From NCBI GenBank assembly GCA_949126835.1, contig OX421509.1:9302911-9366910 (forward strand): 64,000 nucleotides of DNA. Reading direction: 5' to 3'. The stretch's first letter is position 1, and each line of letters begins with the position of its first letter. Positions 23,555 through 35,585 of the stretch are shown one piece after another. The DNA is from Anisus vortex (Eukaryota > Mollusca > Gastropoda > Planorbidae). The notes under the pieces are model-generated. The model was not told the DNA's origin. It was given only the letters and a program-made list of their open reading frames with translations, and made no database searches. The position numbers and the translations under genes are program-made.

Positions 23555-24130
23555 TCTACTCTGCTCTGCTCTGCTCTGCTCTGCTCTGCTCTACTCTACT
23601 CTACTCTACTCTACTCTACTCTACTCTACTCTACTCTACTCTACTCTACTCTACTCTACTCTACTCTACTCTACTCTACTCTACTCTACTCTAGGTACTC
23701 TACTCTACTCTACTCTACTCTACTCTACTCTACTCTACTCTACTCTACTCTACTCTACTCTACTCTACTCTACTCTACTCTACTCTACTCTACTCTACTC
23801 TACTCTACTCTACTCTACTCTACTCTACTCTACTCTACTCTACTCTAACTCTACTCTACTCTACTCTACTCTACTCTACTCTACTCTACTCTACTCTACT
23901 CTAACTCTACTCTAGGTACTCTACTTTACTCTACTCTAACTCTACTCTACTCTTAACTCTACTCTAGGTACTCTACTTTACTCTACTCTACTCTACTCTT
24001 CTCTACTCTACTCTACTCTACTCTACTCTACTCTACTCTACTCTACTCTACTCTACTCTTCTCTACTCTACTCTACTCTACTCTACTCTACTCTGGGCCT
24101 ACTCTACTCTACTCTACTCTACTCAACCAC
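23555..24130. repeat. pentanucleotide array (TACTC)n
   Basis: Begins with (CTCTG)n for about six units, then switches to (CTCTA)n for most of 570 bp, with AGGTACTCTACTTTACTC insertions repeated twice near 23,915 and 23,965. Confidence 0.97.
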
Positions 24131-25550
24131 TACCGTAGGCCTGCTATAGGCCTACTAATACTCATATTCTAATCTATTCAACTTTATTCTACTCTACTAT
24201 TGTATACTATAAGCCTACATACTAACTATACGATATAATACTATGTAATATTATACGCTATGACAATATGTTACCCCATATTAACATTATGACTTTACAA
24301 CTTATATTATTGTAACATTATACTCAAAACCTTACTATATTACAACCTAGTGAATTATACAACACTATATTACACTTCTCTTATCTAGTCTTTCACCAGT
24401 GATATTTAAAAAACAACAACTCTTCGTTATAGAAGGAGCGTCAGTAATGTATAAGATAAGACTGTAGGTCTAGATATAGTTTCTTTTACTGTACTTTACC
24501 AGTATATACCTAAAGGTATCTTACTCTAGGCATTCCAGTTTGCCATAAATTCAAGGCCGTAATGGAAACATGCATTCCTAAGCCTGGCAGACACGCACAC
24601 AGACACACAGACACATACACACACAGACAGACAGCCATAGAGATTCAAGGTTGTTTCTACTGAAATGCAGTTGGATGGGTTGGGGTGGGTGTCTGGTCTG
24701 TAGCCGGGGCGGGGGAGGGGGGGGGGAAACTTCGAGAAAGTCCACCCTATTATACTATATGCAGACGTAATTCCGGTAGGCATTTTGTCAAGTCTTTAAA
24801 AAAATCGCCCACCTCTCGCATCGGGCCCCCACCGACCCGCTCTCCTTCCCTCACTTATTATAGCAAAACACCCAGACCTGCACCCCCCCCCTCTACGCCG
24901 CTCCTCCCTTCAGTTTCTTTTAAAAAACCCGATTTTCGTCTGACCTGCAATTCTTTTAAACATCATTTCCCCCCTCGCTGCCCCCCACCCCCGCCAAACC
25001 CCGCCTAGCACCCTCAGTCACATCAAGGTCAGACAGACACTGTGAGGTGGGGAAAGGGGGGCGGGTGGAGGTGGGGTGGGGTGCCGCGAGGGCGAATTTG
25101 TGGGCCAGGAGGATGAGGGTGCAAAAAAAAAAAAACCAAAAAAAGCAGGGGGAGAATCGTTGGGGAGGTTTCAGGGTGTGATGGACGGGTGGGTGATATT
25201 ATGGTGTGTCTGAGGTGAGTGTGGGGTAGGGGGGGGCACGGAGAGGGGGGGGGCGCTTTCTTCAACGTGAGATAATCAGGTAAGTCTGCGGAGAGAGGGG
25301 GAGGGGGAGGCATAAAATACTCTGCATGCAATATAAACGTGAGATGTACCCACTAAGAACAGGTGGGGGAGGAGCGGGGGGGGCGCGGGGAGGGAGCTGC
25401 ACCAAGTTTTTTGTTGGAGCTGAAGAGAATGGGGTCCAAATGATGGTCTATGTTTTGGTGTGTGCGGCATTTAAGTTTTGTGTTGGTCTAAAGTCTAAAG
25501 AGCATGAGGTCCAAATGGTAGTCTATGCGTTGGTGCGAAAAGCTGATAAA
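24131..25550. other. AT-rich then G/C-rich low-complexity DNA, with a LINE tail fragment
   Basis: 24,130-24,400 is AT-rich. 24,425-24,465 matches the family B LINE tail (TATAGAAGGAGCGTCAGTAA). 24,700-25,400 holds C-runs and GGGGAGG tracts on the plus strand. Proline-rich frames on both strands are compositional and not supported as genes. Confidence 0.5.
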
Positions 25551-25554
25551 TTTT

Positions 25555-27895
25555 ACTTTCTCTTTCCTTTTAGTTCAGTCTACCTTTCTCTTTCCTTTTA
25601 GTTCAGTCTACCTTTCTCTTTCCTTTTAGTTCAGTCTACCTTTCTCTTTTCTTTTAGTTCAGTCTACCTTTCTCTATCTTTTTAGTTCAGTCTACCTTTC
25701 TCTTTCCTTTTAGTTCAGTCTACCTTTCTCTATCTTTTTAGTTCAGTCTACCTTTCTCTTTCCTTTTAGTTCAGTCTACCTTTCTCTTTCCTTTTAGTTC
25801 AGTCTACCTTTCTCTTTCCTTTTAGTTCAGTCTACCTTTCTCTATCTTTTTAGTTCAGTCTACCTTTCTCTTTCCTTTTAGTTCAGTCTACCTTTCTCTT
25901 TCCTTTTAGTTCAGTCTACCTTTCTCTTTCCTTTTAGTTCAGTCTACCTTTCTCTATCTTTTTAGTTCAGTCTACCTTTCTCTTTCCTTTTAGTTCAGTC
26001 TACCTTTCTCTATCTTTTTAGTTCAGTCTACCTTTCTCTTTCCTTTTAGTTCAGTCTACCTTTCTCTATCTTTTTAGTTCAGTCTACCTTTCTCTATCTT
26101 TTTAGTTCAGTCTACCTTTCTCTATCTTTTGAGTTCAGTCTACCTTTCTCTTTCCTTTTAGTTCAGTCTACCTTTCTCTATCTTTTTAGTTCAGTCTACC
26201 TTTCTCTTTCCTTTTAGTTCAGTCTACCTTTCTCTATCTTTTTAGTTCAGTCTACCTTTCTCTATCTTTTTAGTTCAGTCTACCTTTCTCTATCTTTTTA
26301 GTTCAGTCTACCTTTCTCTATCTTTTTAGTTCAGTCTACCTTTCTCTATCTTTTTAGTTCAGTCTACCTTTCTCTATCTTTTTAGTTCAGTCTACCTTTC
26401 TCTATCTTTTTAGTTCAGTCTACCTTTCTCTATCTTTTTAGTTCAGTCTACCTTTCTCTATCTTTTTAGTTCAGTCTACCTTTCTCTTTCCTTTTAGTTC
26501 AGTCTACCTTTCTCTTTCCTTTTAGTTCAGTCTACCTTTCTCTATCTTTTTAGTTCAGTCTACCTTTCTCTTTCCTTTTAGTTCAGTCTACCTTTCTCTT
26601 TCCTTTTAGTTCAGTCTACCTTTCTCTATCTTTTTAGTTCAGTCTACCTTTCTCTTTCCTTTTAGTTCAGTCTACCTTTCTCTAACTTTTTAGTTCAGTC
26701 TACCTTTCTCTTTCCTTTTTAGTTCAGTCTACCTTTCTCTTTCCTTTTAGTTCAGTCTACCTTTCTCTTTCCTTTTAGTTCAGTCTACCTTTCTCTTTCC
26801 TTTTAGTTCAGTCTACCTTTCTCTATCTTTTTAGTTCAGTCTACCTTTCTCTTTCCTTTTAGTTCAGTCTACCTTTCTCTTTCCTTTTAGTTCAGTCTAC
26901 CTTTCTCTTTCCTTTTAGTTCAGTCTACCTTTCTCTATCTTTTTAGTTCAGTCTACCTTTCTCTTTCCTTTTAGTTCAGTCTACCTTTCTCTATCTTTTT
27001 AGTTCAGTCTACCTTTCTCTTTCCTTTTAGTTCAGTCTACCTTTCTCTATCTTTTTAGTTCAGTCTACCTTTCTCTATCTTTTTAGTTCAGTCTACCTTT
27101 CTCTATCTTTTTAGTTCAGTCTACCTTTCTCTTTCCTTTTAGTTCAGTCTACCTTTCTCTATCTTTTTAGTTCAGTCTACCTTTCTCTTTCCTTTTAGTT
27201 CAGTCTACCTTTCTCTATCTTTTTAGTTCAGTCTACCTTTCTCTATCTTTTTAGTTCAGTCTACCTTTCTCTATCTTTTTAGTTCAGTCTACCTTTCTCT
27301 ATCTTTTTAGTTCAGTCTACCTTTCTCTATCTTTTTAGTTCAGTCTACCTTTCTCTATCTTTTTAGTTCAGTCTACCTTTCTCTATCTTTTTAGTTCAGT
27401 CTACCTTTCTCTATCTTTTTAGTTCAGTCTACCTTTCTCTATCTTTTTAGTTCAGTCTACCTTTTTCTTTCCTTTTAGTTCAGTCTACCTTTCTCTTTCC
27501 TTTTAGTTCAGTCTACCTTTCTCTATCTTTTTAGTTCAGTCTACCTTTCTCTTTCCTTTTAGTTCAGTCTACCTTTCTCTTTCCTTTTAGTTCAGTCTAC
27601 CTTTCTCTATCTTTTTAGTTCAGTCTACCTTTCTCTTTCCTTTTAGTTCAGTCTACCTTTCTCTTTCCTTTTAGTTCAGTCTACCTTTCTCTTTCCTTTT
27701 AGTTCAGTCTACCTTTCTCTATCTTTTTAGTTCAGTCTACCTTTCTCTTTCCTTTTTAGTTCAGTCTACCTTTCTCTTTCCTTTTAGTTCAGTCTACCTT
27801 TCTCTATCTTTTTAGTTCAGTCTACCTTTCTCTTTCCTTTTTAGTTCAGTCTACCTTTCTCTTTCCTTTTTAGTTCAGTCTACCTTTCTCTTTCT
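25555..27895 (+). repeat. 28-bp tandem array with splice-acceptor-like unit (~83 copies)
   Basis: The unit is CCTTTCTCTTTCCTTTTAG followed by TTCAGTCTA, with a second type in which CTTTCC is replaced by CTATCT. I count about 83 units. The order of the two types across units 11-40 is the same as across units 46-75, showing a block duplication of about 980 bp. Each unit has a long pyrimidine tract ending TTTTAG, then TTCAG, on the plus strand. Confidence 0.97.
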
Positions 27896-28185
27896 CTCGC
27901 ATGCTTCTCTTAATCAGTATTACTTTTTTCTTTCCAATTCTTCATGGCGCGTTTTCTTTTATTACTTTTCAGTCCCTTCATTTAAAAAAAAATTATCTTT
28001 ATTTCGTTCAAATTCTCTTCCTTTTTCTTTTCATTGTCTTTCTTTTATAAACATTCTCTTACTTTCTTCCACATTTCCTTCCTTTCTTCCTCATTTTCTT
28101 AATTTCCATCACATTATTTTCCTTATTTTCATGATCTTCCTTATTTAAAACATTCTTTTAAATTATTTCACATTCTATTAACTGC
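27896..28185. other. T/C-rich DNA, no recognised feature
   Basis: Pyrimidine-rich sequence continues the compositional bias of the adjacent array (TTCCTTCCTTT, CATTTTCTT) without a fixed period. Confidence 0.4.
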
Positions 28186-28325
28186 TCAACTTGTCCCAAT
28201 ATTTAAAACATTCTTTTAAATTATTTCACATTCTCTTAACTGCTCAACTTGTCCCAATATTTAAAACATTCTTTTAAATTATTTCACATTCTCTTAACTG
28301 CTCAACTTGTCCCAATATTTTTTTA
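28186..28325. repeat. tandem repeat, about 57-bp unit, ~2.5 copies
   Basis: The unit CCCAATATTTAAAACATTC then TTTTAAATTATTTCACATTC, CTTAACTGCTCAACTTGT is repeated with almost no change. Confidence 0.85.
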
Positions 28326-28857
28326 AGCTTCAATTCTTTTCCCTTTTTTAAAAATCTCATACATTCCTTTAATTGTTTTTTTTTTTTAAATTTCAGTATC
28401 TCCACTTTCTCCCTTACTTTTCTCTTAAGTTCAGGGTTACACGTTGACGCACTATTTCTACCCACCGCTGACGCACCCCCCCCCCTCCTTCCACGGCTTA
28501 CCTCGCCTCAGAGAAATATGTAAAAGAGGGTTTCTATGCTATACTATTGTCTCCGGTGACCTGGTGCAAAGTGGTGGCGGTGGGGGGGGGAGCGGCGTTA
28601 AAACAGTCTTTTCAACTGCCAAACCTAATGAGTGTAATATATATCTCAGCTCCACCATCCCACCCACGCCACAACCCCCACCTCCCTCAATCTCACTCGA
28701 CCCCTGGGTTGCACATGGACTGGGTTATCAACTGACACAAAGTTGTTGTTTTTTTTATCCGCCATTGTTATATTCAGAACTAAAACAACCAAACACTGAA
28801 CTGTATAAACGTGCTGACAGTTTTTTTTTCTGATATTTATAAAAATCAAAGATTATA

Positions 28858-29226
28858 TTATAATAAGATAAGAGTACGAATGGGCATTTCTATAGCGCTT
28901 CTTTCCATGCTATTAAATTAGCATGCTCAGTGCGCTCTTGGACCGATTGTTTTAGCTCTTGGACCGCTTGTTTTAATATTTCTGCTAGTTGATAATTTGA
29001 AACACTTAGTTTCGGAATTTTCGATCGGGCTACGTCCTCTAGACTTTTGGTTTAGTAATTCGTTATGATTTTCTCAATGAAAAATTACAATTAAAATCGA
29101 AAGCGGAAACCTTTAATGCAATTGTAGGAGCGTAGAAGTAATTTAAGACAGCCTTATAGGTTGAGCACGGGGAAAAAAAGAACATATAAACTTTAAAAAT
29201 AGAGCAAGCGGTACATCTAATTATAG
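28858..29226. mobile_element. MITE, CTATAATAAGA family, with internal insertion
   Basis: The left end TATTATAATAAGATAAGAG and the right end GAGCAAGCGGTACATCTAA with TTATAG match the family. The core GATTTTCTCAATGAAAAATT is present. The GGACCG(A/C)TTGTTTTA motif is duplicated near 28,940 and 28,962, so the left arm was extended relative to the 23,063 copy. Confidence 0.55.
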
Positions 29227-29239
29227 TTTTTGAGCAAAT

Positions 29240-31350
29240 GAAGATTGTCTAATCACTGCTCCATATATTAATGCACATATTAAATTGTATGTATGTCAGT
29301 GTTCTAAGATCGGCCATCCGCTTGCACACCACTTATCTATATATAAAAGTAACTTTTATGCGTTTTTTTTTAGTGATTGAGCACTGTATATATAGTTCAG
29401 TGTGTTTAATGCTTAGTGCAAAGAAACAATTTTTCAAAATAAAAAAACTTATTTTTTGTGTTTATTTTTTAAATTTATGTTTACTGCTTTTGTGCAATGT
29501 AAACAATTTTTTTGTCATTTTACCTGAGTCATTTTTTGTTCGATGTTGCAATTGTTACTGACGCCTATTTTTGCGGTAAAATTTTTTTTTTATGTACGAA
29601 AATTTCAATTGAAGAACAATTCTATTTTAGGAGGACAATGGCAGCTCCCAACCCGCTCCAAAACTCGGGCGCCATTTTTCCCTAGTGACGCCAAGTCACC
29701 GAATGGCTTAATTTGAGATCTAATCTAGACGATAACCCCAATGACGTCATTAATGGACAAGGCACCAGTGCTTTTGGACAAATCAGTTTCAACAAAGTTT
29801 TTTTTTTATGTCCTTCTAATAATTCCTATAAATTTTATTTTTCAATTTAACCGAAATTCCTCCTCCAATTTTTAAAAAGATATAGCTTATGAATATCTCT
29901 TCCAATTTTCAGAAATTATCTTGATTAATATTCAAGTTGATACACTTTTCAAAACTTTTTTCTGTTTTTTTTTTACAATATTAATTTTTATTCTTTTAAA
30001 ATTCTGCAATTTTTAACATACATTTATTACATGTTTAGACCTATATTTAAAAAATATGGATGAATTCTTAATATGAATTATAGTTTTTTCTTTCATTAAA
30101 TTTTAATTAGATTGTTTAGTAATTAAAACACTTTTTTTCATATGTCCTACTAATAAATACATATATATTGTGTTTATCAATTTAACCAAATTTTAGTCTC
30201 CAATGTTTAAAAGATATAGCTTATAAATATTTGCAATATATTATCTTGATAAATTATCAAATAAATAAATAATCATGCTTTAGTGCTTGGTAAATTGGTA
30301 ACTAAAATATCCAAAATGGCCGCCATTTCTATAGCAACCACCAGAAAATATATTGTTCACCATATTTGTATTCGGATATATAAATACTATATATACAGGT
30401 ACACCAAAAATGACCATAATGCATGAAGAAAAAAAAATGGTTTCTATTGTCTCAAGGCTCAAAGCCCAAAATTAAAAAATCAAAAATCGACTACATTATT
30501 TTGCGCGCGTTTTTATTACAAATTGCAGACGAACGAAAAAAACTTTTGTTTTTACTTTTTTTTTCTTTTATCATCAATTTAAAAAAAAATTCATTCACAG
30601 GCTTTATTACATTTTGAATACACAGTGTATGCCTTACTTTCAATTATCTGGTTATTACAGGTTATTTGTGGTAAAAATTTCTTTGAAAAAAACAACAACA
30701 GAATTTGTGTTTAATGAGAATAAGAGTCTGTTTTGACATACGAAACAATCAATTTTTATCTTCAAATTTGTTACTTTTCGTTCGGATGTTTTCGGAGAGT
30801 TTTTTTTTTTTTTGATTTCATGACAGATGTTGTTAATAACAAACAAATAAAAATGTTTTTTTTTGCTGTTTAAATATGAATACAAAATGTATTTTTAAAT
30901 TCAATAAAAATTGTTAATTTGAATTATCGGTTATTTAAAAAATTTTTTGCACCTTTTTCTCTCTGCAATAGTCCAGGTTACTAAGAGTGCACTGTATTGT
31001 AATATATTAACAATGTTAATTTCAGAAAATAGTTACAGTCTAGATCTAGATGCCTTCAGCTTTGACGTCACATGTATAGAAATTTCCGCATTTAGATTAG
31101 GCGGTGGGAAAAACAACAAAGAATACTTGACATATATCTAAGAACAATCTATTCTCTTGCGTTCAAATAAAAACTTTAATAAAATATAAGGAGGCGGAGA
31201 ATTGAGGTAGTTGAAGGAGTTAATCATTTTTATCAATTCTTATAGGTATTGCACATGTTTATACTTATATAAAATGGTTGTTGGTCTTTAGTTATGTGAA
31301 TGAAATCAAATAATGCGCAGGTGCATTAAATCTGACTGACCAACCAAACA
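29240..31350. other. AT-rich region with a diverged direct duplication
   Basis: No gene is recognised. Segments at 29,805-29,960 and 30,125-30,255 are diverged direct repeats (ATGTCCT(T/A)CTAATAA, TCAATTTAACC, AAAAGATATAGCTTAT). Several T/A-run frames are compositional. Confidence 0.45.
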
Positions 31351-31354
31351 AGCA

Positions 31355-31690
31355 GATATCTAGCTAATCACACAGCAAGTTAGTTAGGGAAGCAACTAAC
31401 TATCTAACAGATCAAACGACTGACTAACTAACTAACTAACCAACCAACTAGCTAGCCAAGTTATCCAACTAACTATCCGAACTACCAACTACATAGCTAA
31501 TTAACTAACAACGCCAACCAACCGACAAGCTACTTAACTATCTTACCAACCAACCAACTAGCTAACTAACCAACCAACCAACTAGCTGGCTAAGTAACCA
31601 ACCAGTCAAATCGCCAGATAACTAACCAACAAACTATTCATTAATTCAACGCTACTAACTAACTAACTAACTAATAAGCAAATAAACTAT
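31355..31690. repeat. degenerate TAAC/CAAC tetranucleotide repeat
   Basis: Runs of CTAACTAACCAACCAACTAG with many substitutions over about 330 bp. No fixed hexamer is visible, so it is not a telomeric repeat. Confidence 0.8.
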
Positions 31691-31845
31691 GAAACAATAA
31701 AAAAAAGTTTAAATATGAGGTACTAGCTGATGGGACAATAACAAAGTTAAATTATTGAAAAAAAAAACCACTAACAAATTAATTAAATAAGTAGCTAACT
31801 AATTAACTAACAAAAAACATTATCAACGTTCGCCAGTTTACTAGA

Positions 31846-32082
31846 AAGTAAGTAAAGTACCCCGTGGACTGTCGGACCAATCAGATCCATGACATTCGGG
31901 CATGGAATGGGTTGCCTGAAAAAAAACAAGAAAACCAGTAGCTTAATATCATTTAAAACATTAATAAAGATGCAATTGCAAGACTAGACTCGGACCACGG
32001 ATGAGCGTAGGACGCAATAATCTTCTTTATAGAAGGAGCGTCTATAATTGGTCCGACAGTCCGACGGGATACTTTACTTATT
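31846..32082. mobile_element. LINE 3' end (family B) bounded by inverted SINE-end sequences
   Basis: Positions 31,889-32,045 carry GCATGGAATGGGTTGCCTGA and the tail GACTCGGACCACGGATGAGC, CTTCTTTATAGAAGGAGCG. On the left is GTAAAGTACCCCGTGGACTG with TCGGACCAAT, and on the right ATTGGTCCGACAGTCCGACG with GGATACTTTA. These are inverted copies of the family A SINE terminus. Confidence 0.6.
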
Positions 32083-32089
32083 AGTAAAC

Positions 32090-32975
32090 TAGCGAACGGA
32101 ACGGGTAACGGGGGACCAAGATGGAAGCCCTTTCAAAGCCTGGGATGTGGTTGAATCTTGGACCAATTAATAGAACATTTGGTCATGTGCAAGATGGCCG
32201 CTGGGAAGAATATGTAGTAACATGAAGCCTCGCTTTCACGTTTCCTTGTAATGAATGTGTACATTTGAGCCCCCTTTTGCAAGACGCCGCCTAGTAGGTC
32301 AAGGTCGGGTGTGTGGGGGGGGGGCGGAGAAGAGAGGGGGAGAAGGACCACAAATTGGGGCGGTGCAGGGTGTTAATTGGGTGTACTGTCGGAAGAGAAA
32401 AAAGAAGAGAAAGAGTAATTAAAAAAAAAAAGGCTGTAGAGTTTGATAGGGAGAGGGGAGGGGGGGAGGGGGGGGAGGGGGTGAATGAAATTGAGTGCGA
32501 TGGAAGTTATGGGGGTTTGTTGGAGGAAGCGATGGACGAACTGGTAGAAGGGGCGTCGGGGTGGGAGAAGAGTAGGGGGCGCAGGAGGAACAGGGGGCGC
32601 GGGGGTGTGTGGATAGAACTCAATCTTATGTTAATACTTCAAGGGTTAAAAGACACACTAAAACCAGCAGAGTCATTCTTCTGCTGCTGCGTAGTTCCGG
32701 TTTGAAACTTAAAAAAAAAAAACACACATTATTATTTTTTATTATTTTTTTTTTTTGCGGCTGTTGATTTAAAAATAAAAAAAACAAACAACATTCTGGC
32801 CTCATGACACAAGTCTTAATCTTTCATTAATTATAATCATGTAGTTTTTGAAAGGGAACACTGGAGATGTTCGTTTATTTTCTGTTGGTTTTTTGTTTTA
32901 GTTGAAGAGAGAGAACAAAGGGAGGTTATAATGAGAGCACACGTTCTTAGTATAGAAATAATTGTGTATGACTAG
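32090..32975. other. G-rich and A/T-rich DNA, no supported gene
   Basis: A plus-strand frame at 32,313-32,705 is Gly/Arg/Glu-rich because of GGGGAGG tracts; no domain is visible, and I treat it as compositional. Confidence 0.45.
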
Positions 32976-32977
32976 TA

Positions 32978-33125
32978 AAGTTAAGTATCCCGTCGGACCA
33001 AATTTATCCTAGGGCCGGTGATGCAGCGTTCACCAGTTTCTGTGGACCATGGCATACTAGGTGATTGTGTGGCCTTTACTTTACCCCAACGAATGTCAGG
33101 TAGGCCTTTGGGACTTTTTTTTCCC
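32978..33125 (-). mobile_element. SINE family A, partial
   Basis: Complement of the tail (AGTATCCCGTCGGACCAAAT), GTTCACCAGTTTCTGTGG, CATGGCATACTAGGTGATTG and CTTTACTTTACCCCAACGAA. The head is missing. Confidence 0.7.
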
Positions 33126-33474
33126 GGGATGTAATGACATAAAACTAAAATGTCATCTAACATTAGTCAGACCTATACTAGAATATGAAGCATGTGTATC
33201 ATCAACTAAAGATGGTTTAGTGATTTGACTATGTGTGTTACTCTTGTCAGTTGTGAATATTCGCTAGTAATGAACCTTGCAGCTCTTTTCTGATTTTTTT
33301 CTAATCAATTGAAAACTCTAGGCCTACACTATGACTTTCCCAGTTGCCAGCTGTTGTCGGACAATTTAAAGGAATGTTAGAGGTAAATTAGAACTTTAAA
33401 AAGAATGTATTTGTAAAAGTAAATGTTTTCATTTTTAAATTTCGACATTTCATTATTTTTCATGTAGAATGACC

Positions 33475-33655
33475 TTGGTCTACCCAGCTCTAACGGGTAG
33501 GCCCTACCTGACTTCAGTTGGGGTAAAGTAAAGGCTGGTGTGCATTGGTGCTGGCCACACAATCCCCCTATTATGCCGTGGCCACCAGAAACTGGCGAAC
33601 GCTGCTTCACCAGCCCTATTATCAATTTGGTCCGACGGGTTGCTTCGCTTTTACA
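33475..33655 (+). mobile_element. SINE family A, 5'-truncated
   Basis: Begins in the body (GGTCTACCCAGCTCTAACGG), then GTTGGGGTAAAGTAAAGGC, CTGGCCACACAATCCCCC and tail ATCAATTTGGTCCGACGGGT. Confidence 0.75.
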
Positions 33656-33668
33656 TGAAGATAGAAAC

Positions 33669-33761
33669 TTAACTCTTTAAAGACCAGTTACTGCTCATAG
33701 AGAACTAAAGTACAGTGCGAAGAGTGTATTAAAGGTGACTATTTGAGCTGCGAAAGGTTAA
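33669..33761. mobile_element. TTAA MITE candidate (93 bp)
   Basis: TTAACTCTTTAAAGACC at the left and GAGCTGCGAAAGGTTAA at the right form imperfect inverted ends inside TTAA sites. Confidence 0.35.
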
Positions 33762-34425
33762 TCTAGAAAACGTCTGTGGAAATCGACAAATGTTGCCAAC
33801 TCGTGTGCGCACAAGTATACTTTTACATCAGACGACAATTAAGAAAACAACCCCCCCCCCCTTCCCTTTCGTCTCCCCGCGTATGGCTGTTGACTTGTCA
33901 CCAACACGGCAGTGTTGATTGCAGACGATCAGTTTTATATCATGACAGCTAATCGATGCCAAGTTAATGTGCCACGCTTGGCATGTGTCATTCCGCCATT
34001 GTTTGGCTGACACAATACAAAAAACAATAACAAAAAAAAAAACAAAGTCCCACAACTCTTGATTGGACTAGATTCTACTTTTGGACTTCTGCTAAAAAGT
34101 GGAGCAATAAAAAGACAAATATAAAAACCGGAGTGCCATAAGTTGACGCGACATGTTTTTCTTAAGTCCGGCACTGTGGGGCAGGGCTGCTATTCTAGTT
34201 TTTTTTCAATATATATCTTGGGGGTTTTCTTGTAAAATTATTTTTCCCTTTATTCAAGTACTAACTAACGCGATGATATCTACATTTCCCAAATAGATTT
34301 GATCTAGAACATTCTTTAGGATTATTTATTCTGTGTAGGCCTAGTTATTCAATTTTATTTACCAACAGATTCGTTCAACTTTTTACTGATGTTGTAACAA
34401 TCATTTCTTTAATATTATTTTCAGA
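33762..34425. other. no recognised feature
   Basis: Mixed AT-rich DNA with a C-run at 33,851. Frames of 75-79 codons on the minus strand show no domain. Confidence 0.4.
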
Positions 34426-34489
34426 TTTTCAGTTGCATAGCTAGGATTGAAAGAAAAAAAAAAGAGTGTGTGTGTAGGAAAAAAAAAGG

Positions 34490-34760
34490 GGAGGGGGCAA
34501 ATAGTCTAAGGTTGGAGGGAGCAAATAGTGAAATTTGTGAAGGGGGGCAAATAGTGCAATTTGTGAAGGGGGCAAATAGTGCAATTTGTGAAGGGGTGCA
34601 AATAGTGCAATTTGTGAAGGGGGGCGAATAGTGCAATTTGTGAAGGGGGGAAATGGTGCAATGTGGAGGGGGGGGGAAATAATTAAAGCTGGAGAGGGGC
34701 AAAATAGTGCAAAGCTGAAGGGGGAAAGTAGCGGAACGTTGTTGGAGGTGGCTTATATTG
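34490..34760. repeat. tandem array, 25-26-bp unit (GGGGCAAATAGTGCAATTTG)
   Basis: About nine units of GGGGGGCAAATAGTGCAATT plus TGTGAA, decaying to the right (GGGGAAATGGTGCAATGTGG, GGAGAGGGGCAAAATAGTGC). Confidence 0.9.
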
Positions 34761-34989
34761 CAATGGGAGGGGGGCAATAGCAGGTTACAATTCTGAAAAC
34801 GTATACTATTTCAATTTCTGAAAATAGTTCGCATCAGAAATTGAGGAAATGTGTACAAGTCGATCTCTAAGATAACGTCTGCTGGTAACTGGTAATTAAC
34901 GTCTTATTTTATCGGAATGATCTGTGGTAACAAGTCTATGACAGAAAAAAACATATATAAAATGTGTCTAATATGTTGTTGTTTTTTTC

Positions 34990-35470
34990 AGTCTGTAGCC
35001 GATGTGACTGATGCGCTCCCTGGCGTATGGCAGTTTTTATGTACGGCTGTGAAACATGGACTCTTACAGCAGATCTCCAGAAAAGAATCAGAGCCCTGGA
35101 AATGAGATGCCTTCGTAAAATTTTAAACATTTCCTACAAAGATCGAGTTACAAATGAGACTGTCCGTGAGCGAATCACCAACGTCATCGGCCCTCACGAG
35201 GATCTACTCAGCGCCATTAAATCCAGAAAACTCAGACGGTACGGGCATGTGGCAAGATCCGAAGGCCTGGCGAAAACCATCCTGCAGGCCACAGTGCGGG
35301 GTGGAAGAAAGAGAGGCAGGCAGAAAAGACGATGGGAAGATGATATCAAGGAGTGGACCGGCTTGTCTCTTGCAGACTCCCAGTGAGTGGAGCAGGACCG
35401 AGACGAATCATCCAACTGTCCCCAAAAATGGTGCCCCAAGAACCCTCACTCGGGTTATGGGATAGAAGAA
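34990..35470 (+). pseudogene. non-LTR retrotransposon ORF2 C-terminal fragment
   Basis: The open frame 35,027-35,386 (119 codons) contains MYGCETWTL, RCLRKILNISYKDRVTNE, RRYGHVAR and GRKRGRQKRRWEDDIKEWTG. These are the familiar conserved steps in the C-terminal region of RTE/Jockey-like LINE polyproteins, downstream of the reverse transcriptase core. The catalytic FADD region and the endonuclease are absent, so the copy is 5'-truncated. The frame starts at an internal methionine; similar coding sequence begins slightly upstream. A (GAA)n tail follows at 35,465-35,478. It is a dead copy and not a host gene. Confidence 0.75.
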
Positions 35471-35504
35471 GAAGAAGAGCCTATGCGATCATAATAATGA
35501 CATT

Positions 35505-35585
35505 TTAACCCTTCCCGTACCGACCTACTTCTATCTATGCTGCCTTCAGTTCCGCTATATACGCGCCCGGGACTGTAAGGGTTAA
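35505..35585 (+). mobile_element. 81-bp TTAA MITE, copy 3
   Basis: TTAACCCTTCCCGTACCGAC to CGGGACTGTAAGGGTTAA, 81 bp including both TTAA sites. It lies 138 bp from copy 4 in the same orientation. Confidence 0.75.

Noticed and set aside
31355..31690. Telomere-like (CTAAC) repeats
   Set aside because: There is no constant hexamer or pentamer unit; it is a decayed tetranucleotide repeat.
32313..32705. Gly/Arg/Glu-rich frame of 130 codons
   Set aside because: Driven by GGGGAGG tracts; no domain and no splice signals.
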